From contig NZ_CP030041.1 in the NCBI RefSeq assembly GCF_003260975.1, positions 2,155,001 through 2,219,000 on the forward strand: 64,000 bases of DNA, given 5' to 3'. Positions 42,693 through 51,628 of this stretch are shown one piece after another (the stretch's first letter is position 1; every line of letters begins with the position of its first letter). The stretch comes from Echinicola strongylocentroti (GTDB lineage Bacteria > Bacteroidota > Bacteroidia > Cytophagales > Cyclobacteriaceae). A program made the position numbers and the translations under genes. The notes beneath the pieces were generated by a model. That model worked only from the letters and a program-made list of their open reading frames with translations, made no database searches and was not told where the DNA came from.

Positions 42693-43610
42693 TTAAAAAT
42701 AATTATTCATATCGATCTCAAATCCATTTGCCTTCAACTCTTTCACCAATCTTACTTTCCATGCTTCATTGTAATCATAAGGAATATAGATAATTCCCGA
42801 AAAGTCGGAAGGAATCTCTACACCTTTTTCATAAATAACTGAAACATGCTTACGACCTAATTTACCTAAAAAGTACCCCAATTCTAATATCACATTTTGT
42901 CGGGCACGCTCTTGGAGAGTATCAGTTCCTTTTCTCCGGCCCTCATCATCACCAGTCATAAGTACTATAGCGTAGTCTACGTCACCGTACTTTTCGATTT
43001 GTTCAATTATAGTATTACTTTCAGAGGGCAATTCATTAATAATGACAGGATTCAAATCAAATTTTTCTAAAAATCTTGCAACGGATTGCTTTATCCCTTC
43101 CTCATGCCCATGAACAATAAATATTTTTGACTTTGACATTTTACCGTTATTAAGATGAACAAAATTTTTAGTTTGCTTTAGCTCCTCGACTTTCTCCGAA
43201 TTTAGGTTGATTTCCAAAAGAATTTGACTCAATTCTTCTTCATCAAACCAACTTAGAGACAAGCTTTCTTCTAAATGTTTTAGATTTTTTTTGTATTTGA
43301 AAGATTTAATAAAACTATAAACAATAAATGTTGCCACTTTTTCCCATTTTTTTTCAGAGGATATAGCATTTAGAAGATCAGCAAAAGCGGTTAATGAATC
43401 AAAATATTCATGATCATGTCCTACGGCAAAAAATGTTCTCTTATCGGCCGCAATATTTACTATATTATCCCAGAAATCAAATAACCCTTTTTGCGACATC
43501 GACAATTTAAAATCTCTTGATGTTAAATAGTTTCCTAAACCTAAATTATCCAGGTCATCATAGACGATTTTGTACCTGCTTATAACATCTTTCATGTTTT
43601 TACTTTGCAA
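42693..43610 (-). CDS. TIR-like nucleotide-binding protein (CAP12/Pycsar-type TIR)
   Basis: The protein has 305 residues. The N-terminal 150 residues are helical and unknown. The C-terminal domain (about 162-290) has KIFIVHGHEEGIKQSVARFL, MTGDDEGRRKG and RQNVILELGYFLGKLGR (160-252), matching the PF10137-type TIR of predicted nucleotide-binding defence effectors. The likely catalytic Glu is Glu243. Such TIR proteins degrade NAD+ when triggered, killing or halting the infected cell. The partner sensor could be the kinase or DUF4365 protein next to it. Confidence 0.85.
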   Translation of the reverse strand: MQSKNMKDVISRYKIVYDDLDNLGLGNYLTSRDFKLSMSQKGLFDFWDNIVNIAADKRTFFAVGHDHEYFDSLTAFADLLNAISSEKKWEKVATFIVYSFIKSFKYKKNLKHLEESLSLSWFDEEELSQILLEINLNSEKVEELKQTKNFVHLNNGKMSKSKIFIVHGHEEGIKQSVARFLEKFDLNPVIINELPSESNTIIEQIEKYGDVDYAIVLMTGDDEGRRKGTDTLQERARQNVILELGYFLGKLGRKHVSVIYEKGVEIPSDFSGIIYIPYDYNEAWKVRLVKELKANGFEIDMNNYF

Positions 43611-43824
43611 TATGTAAAATCAATTCAATCATTTATTTCGTTAATACCTACTTCTTTTATATTTTACGTGGTATTTCCGTGTTATTTATTCTTTCCACCC
43701 CATTCGATTAGGCCACTTCACTGACCTCATTCCACCACCTCCCCCTAAAAGCCATATTCAAAATCAACAAGGTCAATTAATCTAATTATTGTGTCTGTTA
43801 TGTTTCCCGTATCAAGGTAGTAAC

Positions 43825-45837
43825 TTAACATTTATGCGACTCCATTAATTTTAGCAGTTGGTTCACATCATTTCTCCAAGGTGTCCTCACTTTACATTTT
43901 TGACATTGGATAGAGTAAATCAATGGGTATTTATAATGAGTTGAAATGCTTTTGGTATGAGACAAATCTTGTAACAGCTCTAATTTTTCCGATTTTCTCT
44001 CTTTATAAAATTGCTTTGATGCAGCAATATCTGACCTAATGTACTTTTTTCTATCATCAGGCAATCCCATAGAATCACACAGAGTATCAACAAAGTAATC
44101 AATATTACTTTCGTCAATTTCTTGAAATGCCAAATCAACTGGTTTTTTTTCTCTTTTTAATAAGGGAATAGATTCCATTACGACTGATTGAAATGAATTA
44201 TACTCCATTTTTATTTCTATTTCCCTAATGTTTATTTCAATTTTTTCTGGATCATTTTTTATTGTCTCCCCTCGTAAAACTTTATAAAGAAGTGTCAATT
44301 CATGAGCAAGAATAAGAGATAAATAGGCTTGGTGGATTTTTGCTATATCGAAAAACATCTTGTATGCGCTAAATGCAAGATTTATGTACTTTGTGAACTC
44401 TTCCTTGTCTCCAACCTTTTCAGCAATATTATTCCAACTTAATAGAGCAATATTAAAATTAAAAATAAATTGATAGTTAGTGAAATTATACATGGAAGAT
44501 GCCACAAGAAACTTATCCTCTATCTTTGATCCGTATTCCCATGTTTCAAAAGTTAATTTCTTAAAAAATTCGATCTTAGAAATTATGTCCCTTACTTCTT
44601 GCCCCCTTTCATGTATGGGAACATTTACTCCCATACTTTCTTTTACTTTAAATTTGGATAGTTTTTTCCTAACATAGTCAGTGACAAAAACGACAAGGTT
44701 TGAAATGTGGTATATTTTTAAATAGTGCTTCTTCTTAACTTCTATTTCAGAACTTTCTATTTTTTTAAACAACCCTACAATCAGCTCAAAGCTATCAGAA
44801 TTGGTACTCACTGAAGATATTTTTTTAAGAAAACTTATAAAAGTAATGTTTATTTCGATCAATAGTTTATTATATGAATCTGAGATATTTTTGCTAAGTT
44901 CTGTAAGGTTTATTATAAATTCAGAGTAATCAACCTTCCCTAAAATAAAGTCAATCTTGTTTCGAAGAAATATTTTTCGCGATAAATCCGAATCAGCCGC
45001 ATGGCTTAGTTGGTCATATTTGGATAAAAAAAAGTCGGCATCAAAATGGTTGCCTATTTCACAACTTACAGTTGCTTTTAGTAAACATAATCTTGGGTCA
45101 TTTAATAATTCATGGTATGACAAAACACTCAACATCGAATCCACAAAATTCAAATCATTATCGTCAATCAAAGACCATCCGTATTCAACCAATACCTTTT
45201 TTACATCCTGAGGATTCCTAAAATCAAAGTCCTTTGTAGAGGGTTTTCTAAATGATGGAATATTATAAGATTGGCCATGATTTAATATAAGACTTTCGGC
45301 ATTTTCATGTCGGTTGCTGAAAAAATCATGAATAATTTTAAGTGAATCTAAACTAAGTTCGTTATTTAAAGGTATATAAATAGTAGGTTGCTTTTTTTCT
45401 TTCCAGCTTTCTCCCTGATGAAAATCATTAAGATTTTTATATATCTCTTCTGCATAATCAAAGTACGCTTTTTTTGAAAATGCATCATATAAAATTATCA
45501 GACCATAAGCAGGAGCAAATTCAAGTAAGTATTTTAATCGTGAGGATTTGAAGCTGATTTTAATAAAATTTTCACCACTTTTCTCCATAATCTTGTCTTC
45601 TGAAATCTTTTCTATTGATTTCAATTGTAAGACAAACCTTTTATTTGTGGCTTGATTGTAAGTACTAGAATCTCCGTCAAACTTTAATAGCTCAACTAAT
45701 TGGTCTACCCCGAAATCTGGATGGTCAGTCCTGCAAATAAATCCATTTCTCTGACTGAAAATCGATTTTACAAAAAGTACTGATTCTTCCGAATTTTTGG
45801 AATTATCATCAACTATAGGATTTTCATCAAAGGCCAT
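43825..45837 (-). CDS. DUF4365-type nuclease-like protein with C-terminal zinc finger
   Basis: The protein has 670 residues. The N-terminal domain (about 15-170) has FGVDQLVE (42-49) and FVLQLKSIE (68-76), the Asp and Gln-x-Lys of DUF4365, a PD-(D/E)xK-like restriction-enzyme fold. A long helical, repeat-like middle (about 200-600) could be a sensor or scaffold. The C-terminus has CxxC at 645-648 and HxC at 668-670, probably a zinc site. A 214-base gap separates it from the TIR gene, so it may have its own promoter or head the cluster. The base composition is strongly AT-rich, unlike the backbone. Confidence 0.72.
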   Translation of the reverse strand: MAFDENPIVDDNSKNSEESVLFVKSIFSQRNGFICRTDHPDFGVDQLVELLKFDGDSSTYNQATNKRFVLQLKSIEKISEDKIMEKSGENFIKISFKSSRLKYLLEFAPAYGLIILYDAFSKKAYFDYAEEIYKNLNDFHQGESWKEKKQPTIYIPLNNELSLDSLKIIHDFFSNRHENAESLILNHGQSYNIPSFRKPSTKDFDFRNPQDVKKVLVEYGWSLIDDNDLNFVDSMLSVLSYHELLNDPRLCLLKATVSCEIGNHFDADFFLSKYDQLSHAADSDLSRKIFLRNKIDFILGKVDYSEFIINLTELSKNISDSYNKLLIEINITFISFLKKISSVSTNSDSFELIVGLFKKIESSEIEVKKKHYLKIYHISNLVVFVTDYVRKKLSKFKVKESMGVNVPIHERGQEVRDIISKIEFFKKLTFETWEYGSKIEDKFLVASSMYNFTNYQFIFNFNIALLSWNNIAEKVGDKEEFTKYINLAFSAYKMFFDIAKIHQAYLSLILAHELTLLYKVLRGETIKNDPEKIEINIREIEIKMEYNSFQSVVMESIPLLKREKKPVDLAFQEIDESNIDYFVDTLCDSMGLPDDRKKYIRSDIAASKQFYKERKSEKLELLQDLSHTKSISTHYKYPLIYSIQCQKCKVRTPWRNDVNQLLKLMESHKC

Positions 45838-46251
45838 TATTTATTTGATTTTTTCTATATTATTCCAAGTCTGGTTTCTCCGCTGTGAAGAGCCAATAAA
45901 AATTGGATTGGTCCAAGTTTTGTAATCGGCTCCTACTTTTGAAACCCATATCCAAACACTTGAAAAATAGATACTTACCTATTTTCAATCGGATTCACAG
46001 CACAAAAGGGATTTATCGTATTCATGATTGAGATCTAATTTATTTAAAAAATTGATTCTTCTGTAATTACATAGGTGTATTTTAAAATGGATATGGCAAT
46101 ATTATGACAAAATAAGTCAAGATTTCATTGTTATATAGATGGTATGTGTAGTAAGTCCTTATATCTTTTTGATTCTAAAATATCCCTTGACAGAATACTT
46201 TATCCCATAATCAAATATGATCTTAAATCGCGTAACATAAAATGTACTGCC
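45838..46251. other. Divergent intergenic region
   Basis: This AT-rich gap lies between the DUF4365 gene start (minus) and the 46252 gene (plus). It should hold promoters for both. No hairpin or repeat stands out. Confidence 0.4.
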
Positions 46252-46716
46252 ATGAAAAAGAAAAAATCTAAAGTGATTGTAGTTGACAAATACAAAAAAT
46301 ACACTGAGATAGGAAACATGTATTCTTCCCGCTGGAGAAAGTTGGACCTATTTATCCCCAGTAACTTCCGGTTACTATGTGCCATTCTAAAAGTAAAGCC
46401 AGAAGACATCTTAATGGATTTTATGTGGATGGTATGTTATGGAAATAAGGATGCTACCGACAAGCAAGCCAAATCTGCTCAGAAATACTTTCTGACGGCT
46501 CAGTTTGGTCAACCCTCTTATTCTAAAAAAGAAATCAAAAAGATGTTTAAGGAATTAAAAGCTGTCAGAACACTCATTAACACCACCGATAAAATGAATG
46601 AGGAAGACCAAGAGCTATTCTGGAAAAATAAGCATATGTATCTAGAATTCTGGTATAAAAGGTGGTTTGAGAAAAACACGAGGAAGGAGGATTTTTCCGT
46701 TTTGGAGAAATTCTAG
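46252..46716 (+). CDS. Conserved-type mobile-element protein, function unknown
   Basis: With the ATG at 46252 the protein has 154 residues. An upstream in-frame ATG at 46144 would add 36 unlikely residues. It is basic and helical, with MYSSRWRKLDLFIPSNFRLL near 22-41 and an aromatic end LEFWYKRWFEKN. It stands alone on the plus strand beside the mobilisation genes, a place where small accessory genes of Bacteroidota mobile elements often lie. I recognise no domain. Confidence 0.62.
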   Translation: MKKKKSKVIVVDKYKKYTEIGNMYSSRWRKLDLFIPSNFRLLCAILKVKPEDILMDFMWMVCYGNKDATDKQAKSAQKYFLTAQFGQPSYSKKEIKKMFKELKAVRTLINTTDKMNEEDQELFWKNKHMYLEFWYKRWFEKNTRKEDFSVLEKF

Positions 46717-46901
46717 GCTACAATGCATGGTCTGAACTTTTGCCAACATCAAGCGGATTGTTAGGTTTTATGCGGGAGTTATATGGTCTTATTAGGGAGC
46801 TTAAACGAAGGTTGAGTTTACACTGGTTATTAAAACAAGGGTAAAAAAATGATCTAATTTACCCTCGTTAATTATGTAAACCATTACCTAAAATCACTAA
46901 T

Positions 46902-48077
46902 TTAAATACTTCTACCCTTTTTCCGTCTCTTTTTTTTCTTCTTAGGAATTTGACCTACCTCCCCAGAATCAGGAACAGGCCTAAGCAGCAAATCAAGAAT
47001 ATCAATGGTGCCACTAACAATTTGATGACCAAGGTCAATTTCTTTTCGATCTTTTGTTGCTGTTCGTGCTTGTTTTGAAGATCCATCTTTATCACCTCGA
47101 GTTTGGAATTCATTTTGATTCCGCACTGATAATTGGTCTCGATCTGATCGTTCTGTCTGTCCAGTTTTCTGCTGATGTGCAGGAGACTGTCCTGCATCTT
47201 GGGAATGTATCCCATAAACTCGAGTTGTTTTTTGACCATTTCCTGATAGCCCTCTTGGGTATTTTGATGTTGTTCTTGCGTTTGCCTGGCCAATTGCTTG
47301 GCGATCTCTAGTTTGCTCATATTGTAAGGTATTTGCGATGTTCTTCCATTTGAATTGGTTGCCCAGGGATTGTCCTTTGGCCTTAAAACCATCATAACAA
47401 TAAGCCACTCCTGAAACCCTGCCAGTGCTGGCTTGGTTGAACCAAAGGTTGGCTCCGGAAGCCTCAACTTGATGAATAAAATCCTCAATGGTATTGGTCT
47501 GTTTTAAGGCCTTTGCAATAATTTGCTGCAGCACCATTTTCTTGGAGGGTTTACCGGTTCTCATTACCATTTCAATTTCATCCTTATTGGGCGCTTTCAC
47601 CTTGGACTCTTTGCTGCTTTTCACTTGATGGAGGCCGTATTTCTTTTCCAGTTTGCGCACCAGACTTTCACTTCTTCTATAATTGTTGCTATCTGAGACC
47701 ACGGTTCCATCAAATCGGTTTCTCAGTGCCAGCAAATGGCAATGGGGATGATCGGCATCATGATGCCTGAAAATAAAATAGGCATTGTCATCGAAGCCCA
47801 TACCTTTCAGGTATGCATTGGCTATAGACAGCATTTTTTCATTTGATATTTTTTCCTCCTTGCCATAGCTTAGACTGACATGATAAGTGTTCCGTTTTAG
47901 CCTGGGATTCATACTCTTCATCAGCTCTACTTCTTTCTTTACCATTTCCCTGTCCAAACTGGTGAAATTGGTTTTCAGGACTTCAGCACGTTTCCATTCA
48001 TCACTGGTCAGCATCTTTTTAAGATTGTAATCAAATGCTCCCATAAAGTTTTTGCCGATGGACTGTTTAGCGATCAT
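46902..48077 (-). CDS. Relaxase/mobilization nuclease (MobA/VirD2-like)
   Basis: From the ATG at 48077 the protein has 391 residues. An earlier ATG at 48125 adds sequence unlike the family. The relaxase domain (about 1-180) has the histidine motif HHDADHPHCH at 105-114 and a YHVSLSYG strand. An N-terminal MIAKQSIGKNFMGAFDYNL region holds the catalytic Tyr. It nicks one strand at oriT and leads it during transfer. The last 150 residues are low-complexity and polar, ending in a run of Lys and Arg. A complete second frame lies within that tail. It overlaps the mobC-like gene by 11 bases. Confidence 0.9.
   Translation of the reverse strand: MIAKQSIGKNFMGAFDYNLKKMLTSDEWKRAEVLKTNFTSLDREMVKKEVELMKSMNPRLKRNTYHVSLSYGKEEKISNEKMLSIANAYLKGMGFDDNAYFIFRHHDADHPHCHLLALRNRFDGTVVSDSNNYRRSESLVRKLEKKYGLHQVKSSKESKVKAPNKDEIEMVMRTGKPSKKMVLQQIIAKALKQTNTIEDFIHQVEASGANLWFNQASTGRVSGVAYCYDGFKAKGQSLGNQFKWKNIANTLQYEQTRDRQAIGQANARTTSKYPRGLSGNGQKTTRVYGIHSQDAGQSPAHQQKTGQTERSDRDQLSVRNQNEFQTRGDKDGSSKQARTATKDRKEIDLGHQIVSGTIDILDLLLRPVPDSGEVGQIPKKKKKRRKKGRSI
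46955..47320 (-). CDS. Nested coiled-coil/TM protein overlapping the relaxase tail
   Basis: A 121-residue frame starting with ATG at 47320 lies wholly inside the relaxase gene in another frame. It reads like a real protein: an amphipathic helix rich in Gln, Glu and Lys (KLEIAKQLARQTQEQ; ISRKLDRQNDQIE; QQQKIEKKLTLVI) followed by a single membrane helix (LLVAPLIFLICCLGLFLIL) and a short basic end. The relaxase tail in the same bases is disordered and low-complexity, so the selection may lie on this frame. Membrane-anchored coiled-coil proteins beside relaxases are known in other mobilisation modules. This is inference. Confidence 0.6.
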   Translation of the reverse strand: MSKLEIAKQLARQTQEQHQNTQEGYQEMVKKQLEFMGYIPKMQDSLLHISRKLDRQNDQIETNYQCGIKMNSKLEVIKMDLQNKHEQQQKIEKKLTLVIKLLVAPLIFLICCLGLFLILGR

Positions 48078-48411
48078 AGAGCAGCAGTTTAATGACCTGG
48101 TCCAGTTTTGCAGAAAGTGTTTCAATCGCCTTCATCCTGTCTGCTGGCACCTCAAATTTTGAATTGAGTTGCCTGGCAATTTGGTTGATGTTATTGCCAA
48201 TTCTTTTGAGTTCCACATAGGTCTGTCTGTCCAGTTTGGGGACCTTCGCCTTGGGCAACCTATTTTTGAATACGCAGGCCCTGACCACGTCAGCGGCCGG
48301 CATCGCTGCCACCTCGCATAAACTCCCCAATAGCCGGACCTCCTCTTCGGTCATCCGGAAAGTAAACTTTATATTTCTCTTCTGGTCTACGGGTTTCTTT
48401 GGTCTTCCCAT
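48067..48411 (-). CDS. mobC: MobC-like relaxosome accessory protein
   Basis: The protein has 114 residues. A basic N-terminus (GRPKKPVDQKRNIKFTFRMTEEEV, in pieces GRPKK and FRMTEEE) suggests a ribbon-helix-helix DNA-binding element. The C-terminal part with VELKRIGNNINQIARQLN matches the MobC family signature. It aids the relaxase at oriT. It overlaps the relaxase start by 11 bases. A long inverted repeat lies 34 bases upstream of its start. Confidence 0.88.
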   Translation of the reverse strand: MGRPKKPVDQKRNIKFTFRMTEEEVRLLGSLCEVAAMPAADVVRACVFKNRLPKAKVPKLDRQTYVELKRIGNNINQIARQLNSKFEVPADRMKAIETLSAKLDQVIKLLLYDR

Positions 48412-48444
48412 GAGTGAAATGAACGGAGTGAATTTCAGCCTGAG

Positions 48445-48497
48445 CGTAGCGAAGCAAGCCGTTTTGGTCTTACCAAAACATGGCTTGCTTCGCTACG
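48445..48497. other. Candidate oriT (long inverted repeat upstream of mobC)
   Basis: CGTAGCGAAGCAAGCC (48445-48460) is mirrored exactly by GGCTTGCTTCGCTACG (48482-48497). Between them is a second dyad TTTTGGT/ACCAAAA (48462-48468/48472-48478). The site lies between the primase and mobC genes, a usual oriT place. An intergenic GAGCG/CGCTC-type repeat or a terminator of the primase gene are the alternatives, although no T run follows on either strand. Confidence 0.5.
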
Positions 48498-48512
48498 ACT
48501 TGTAAAAAGTTT

Positions 48513-49376
48513 CTACCTTCGCATGCCAGTGCTTTTTGACCTTCGATGGTAATCGTTTAGATCTTTATGCCCCAAATAATTGCCTGATTGATCGGTGCAT
48601 TGGCTGAAGTCTTTCAGCAACCTTTTGGTCCACGCCTTGCCCTGTATATCGTTGTCCAGGTAAAGGTATACCCGTGGAAACTCTGCCAAAATCTTTTTTG
48701 CCGCATCCATGTTGGACAGGGAGTTCAGCACCAGAAAGTCATCGGATTCGACCTCTTTTTTGTTTCGCTCATAGAAGCTGAGCAGGTCAAAAATCCCTTC
48801 GAACATATGGAGGATATTGCCTTCCCCTAGATAGTAACTAATACCCTGGGCACTGCTGCCTTTCCAATAGGCATTCCTAATGGCCCAGCCATTCTCGTTC
48901 TTATTTCCGATCCCGAAATACTTTTTGTCCCCAATGGAGTAATACACTTCCATGCAAAACCTGGATGCCGTCTCGGCGCTGACCTTCCGATGGAGAAGGT
49001 AATCCATTAAGGCCGGATTGCTTCCAATGGCTTTTACTGATCGGATAGTTATTTTTGGTTCCTGCTCCTTTTCCATGGATACCTGTGGATGAAAAGAAAA
49101 AGAGTTACCAGTAATATCTTCGATGTAATGAAGGGCATCGGAAACGGACAACCCTGGTTTCAATTTCATGACCAGATCAAGCACCTTTCCCCCATAATTG
49201 TCATCTCCAAAATCAACCCATAGGTTCTTGGAGGCACTGACCTTAAAGGAAGGTGTATTTTCTTTTCTATACGGGGAATGATAGAAGTAACTGTCCCCTG
49301 AAATCTTTGATGGTTTGATGCCAAGCTTTCCCAGAAAACCAATAATGGAAAGCTCATTGGCTTGTTTGATGTTCAT
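48513..49376 (-). CDS. Mobile-element primase with Toprim domain
   Basis: From the ATG at 49376 the protein has 287 residues. The N-terminal CHC2-like zinc part is present in outline (DSYFYHSPYRKENTPSFKVS and LWVDFGDDNYGGKVLDLV) but without the cysteines, as in many element primases. A Toprim segment follows with FEGIFDLLSFYE (about 187-198) and VYLYLDNDIQGKAWT (about 239-253), whose Glu and Asp-x-Asp coordinate magnesium. It would prime replication of the transferred or circular element. It is encoded between the HTH gene and oriT/mobC. Confidence 0.85.
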   Translation of the reverse strand: MNIKQANELSIIGFLGKLGIKPSKISGDSYFYHSPYRKENTPSFKVSASKNLWVDFGDDNYGGKVLDLVMKLKPGLSVSDALHYIEDITGNSFSFHPQVSMEKEQEPKITIRSVKAIGSNPALMDYLLHRKVSAETASRFCMEVYYSIGDKKYFGIGNKNENGWAIRNAYWKGSSAQGISYYLGEGNILHMFEGIFDLLSFYERNKKEVESDDFLVLNSLSNMDAAKKILAEFPRVYLYLDNDIQGKAWTKRLLKDFSQCTDQSGNYLGHKDLNDYHRRSKSTGMRR

Positions 49377-49523
49377 GGTAAGGTTGTTAAATGGTGAAAA
49401 TGTAAAAACATGATTACTACGGGTACTACTAGTGCGGGAAGTGGTAGGCTTTATTAATTTTCCTTTCAATTGCCCATCCTATCTAATAGCTTTAATCTTC
49501 GCAGTAGGAAGTACCCTGAAATT

Positions 49524-49805
49524 CTATTTTTTAAAGCCGTTCTTTTGCCTGCCCGCATTCATGACCTCCGACTTTTTGAAATAAACCCTGGTATTAAAGA
49601 CATGCTCCTTTAAAAACCCTTCCTTTCGCCAATTATTGATCGTCGTGCGGGACCTACCCAAAAGCTTCATAACTTCAGGGATCTGGATCAATTCATCATC
49701 CGGCTCTTGGGCAGGTAAAACGTCCGAAAGCCGAGAGGCAACCGCATCGGCGATTTCATCTACCAATACCTCCTTTTCAATTTGTGTTAAGATTACATCG
49801 TTCAT
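49524..49805 (-). CDS. Excisionase/MerR-like helix-turn-helix protein
   Basis: The protein has 93 residues. The HTH_17 pattern is clear: ELIQIPEVMKLLGRSRTTINNWRKEG at about 38-63 (pieces IPEVMKLLGRSR and TINNWRKEG) followed by the FKKSEV wing. Proteins of this kind sit beside integrases and primases in Bacteroidota elements and act as excisionases or regulators. No integrase is nearby. It is the first gene of a likely HTH-primase-mobC-mob operon. Confidence 0.85.
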   Translation of the reverse strand: MNDVILTQIEKEVLVDEIADAVASRLSDVLPAQEPDDELIQIPEVMKLLGRSRTTINNWRKEGFLKEHVFNTRVYFKKSEVMNAGRQKNGFKK

Positions 49806-50012
49806 GGCATAACTGTTTGATTACACTCCAAACTTGCCAAAACTATCTTTTGGGTAGTTAATCCGGGTATACCCAAGTTTTCAAAAAAGTTAGGTTTCTA
49901 CCTAGATCCCTATCTCATGCTTGATCCTCTTTTGAAAGTTCCCTTTAAGTTTTTTGAACAGATGGTATTAAAATTTTGGAAAGAGAATTCATGACACGAA
50001 AAAAAAGGGCCA

Positions 50013-50483
50013 TTAAAGCCCTCCTTCATCAGCATAAGAATAATAGGATTCACTGGTAACAATTATATGATCCAGAACTGGCAATTCCATCAATTTACCT
50101 AGGTTGACCATTCGTTCAGTCAAATTGTTATCGGCATTACTTGGGAATCTATTTCCAGAAGGATGGTTGTGGACCAAAATCATTCCTGAACTATTCGATT
50201 TTACGGCAGCTGCAAAAATGATTTTTGGATCAGCAACAGTTCCAGAGGTTCCGCCCGTCGAGACATCAACGACTCCAAGAACTCTGTTAGAACGGTTAAG
50301 CAACATCACTTTAAACTGTTCTATAAATTGAAGTTTCGTTTTGTCCCAGTTTTCCAAAAGGACCTCGTAGGCTTCTTTAGAGGAAGTGATTTTTGGAACT
50401 TGGAAAAGTTTGACTTTGGGCCGATAACTAAGAACGATTTCGGCTACTTTGTTGGAAACGTTGATTTTGCTTTGGGTATCCAT
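50013..50483 (-). CDS. RadC-like JAB-domain protein
   Basis: The protein has 156 residues. The JAB/MPN motif HNHPSGN at 105-111 with Asp118 completes the zinc site, and EQFKVMLLNRSNRVLG precedes it (55-70). It lacks the N-terminal HhH domain of chromosomal RadC, so it is the short form carried by mobile elements. Such proteins may act in element maintenance or DNA modification. The role is unproven. It stands upstream of the HTH-primase group with a 207-base gap. Confidence 0.9.
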   Translation of the reverse strand: MDTQSKINVSNKVAEIVLSYRPKVKLFQVPKITSSKEAYEVLLENWDKTKLQFIEQFKVMLLNRSNRVLGVVDVSTGGTSGTVADPKIIFAAAVKSNSSGMILVHNHPSGNRFPSNADNNLTERMVNLGKLMELPVLDHIIVTSESYYSYADEGGL

Positions 50484-51075
50484 AACATTTCAATTTAAGG
50501 TTAGAAATTAATTTGGATACCATCCCAGCTTGAGGGCAATAAAGGCCAAGTGGCAACGGAATAAATGAAAGCCTAGCGGGCAGTCCAGTGTTTATGCCGA
50601 ACGCTCTTGGCACGCTACAGCAGCCCGAAAGCTAACTTTGTATCTGATTAATGAATAAAATTAAGACTTAATTATTTTGAAATTATCCTATATGCGATTG
50701 GTATCTATTTTTCCAGGTATCCTTAAATCGATCTTTATCTGACCTTCCATTCCCAGACCATCAATATGGTCTCATAGATCGTATACGTTTCCCTCTGGCT
50801 TCATATCCTTCCAGTTTTATAGATACTGCAAAAAGTACATATTAAAAGTTAGGGTGGTATTCATCTTTTTAGAATTTTAATAAGATAATTATGGAGCGAT
50901 TTACAAACATTAGATAAGTTTAAAACAATAAATCCGCTTAGTAACGGCTTTTAAATTGTGTTCAGAAACACATGTCCATTTTAGAATAAAACAATGATAA
51001 CACAAAGTGGTCTCTGAGAAACCAACATCGGGACTCCCACACGTGCGATCAATGGAAATTAAGAGTAGGATTTTT
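50484..51075. other. Intergenic region with a structured segment upstream of radC
   Basis: At about 50573-50630 a GC-richer block has partly pairing ends (TAGCGGGC, then GCCCGAAAGCTA) and lies in the leader region of the radC gene on the minus strand. It may be an RNA structure or regulator site. The rest is AT-rich with nothing recognised. Confidence 0.35.
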
Positions 51076-51625
51076 CTATTTCTTTAATCCATCTAATACA
51101 TCTAAAAATTTGTAAATGGTGGAACTCGGGTTTTGGGGCGAATTCAACACTTTTGCCCTTGCAATTGCCTGGTCCTTTTTGGCTATCAATTTCTCTCGAA
51201 GCACTTTATCCATGATGCCTTTTTTATAGTTTCTATTTCGCTTGGAAAGTTCATCACAACAATCCTTACTTTTTATCTGTCCAGTCTGCTTTTTAAAATG
51301 CAATAAAAACCAAAGTTCCAAACATGGGTTTGAAAGTAACAGGATAGTGTCACTCACTTTTTTCAAGCGTTCCCTGATCCCCTTGACATCCAGATCATAC
51401 ATTAAAAAATCCTGATCCTTTTCATGAGTGGGTTTGTCCTGCTTGTACTTTTGGATAAATTCATTGTCTATATTATTGCTACCAACCTTTGCGTTTATTT
51501 GTATGGAAGGGAGCCGGTAATGGGATTTAAGTAAGTTGACATAGGCTTCTTCCGACTCCCCTTCACAAAAAAAAAAAGGTTGGATTGATCTGCTTTCCTT
51601 TTGGCTTTCTTCTTGGTTTGGCCAT
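51076..51625 (-). pseudogene. rloB: RloB-family protein gene, frame broken at an 11-T run
   Basis: An ATG at 51625, 3 bases after the rloA stop, starts MAKPRRKPKGKQINPTFF and then meets a run of 11 T (the A run at 51567-51577 on the plus strand) and a stop. One more T would continue straight into CEGESEEAYVNLLKSHYR, a DFLMYDLDV stretch and the rest of an RloB-like protein to 51076 (PCLELWFLLHF, a typical RloB block). A 12-T version would give about 183 residues. From 51402 a 108-residue C-terminal piece could also start. RloB partners the RloA ATPase in restriction-linked loci. The run suggests phase variation, slippage or a sequencing error. Confidence 0.75.
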
Positions 51626-51628
51626 AAA

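Noticed and set aside
48236..48505. Plus-strand frame over mobC and the inverted repeat
   Set aside because: It is opposite a clear mobC gene and runs through the hairpin.
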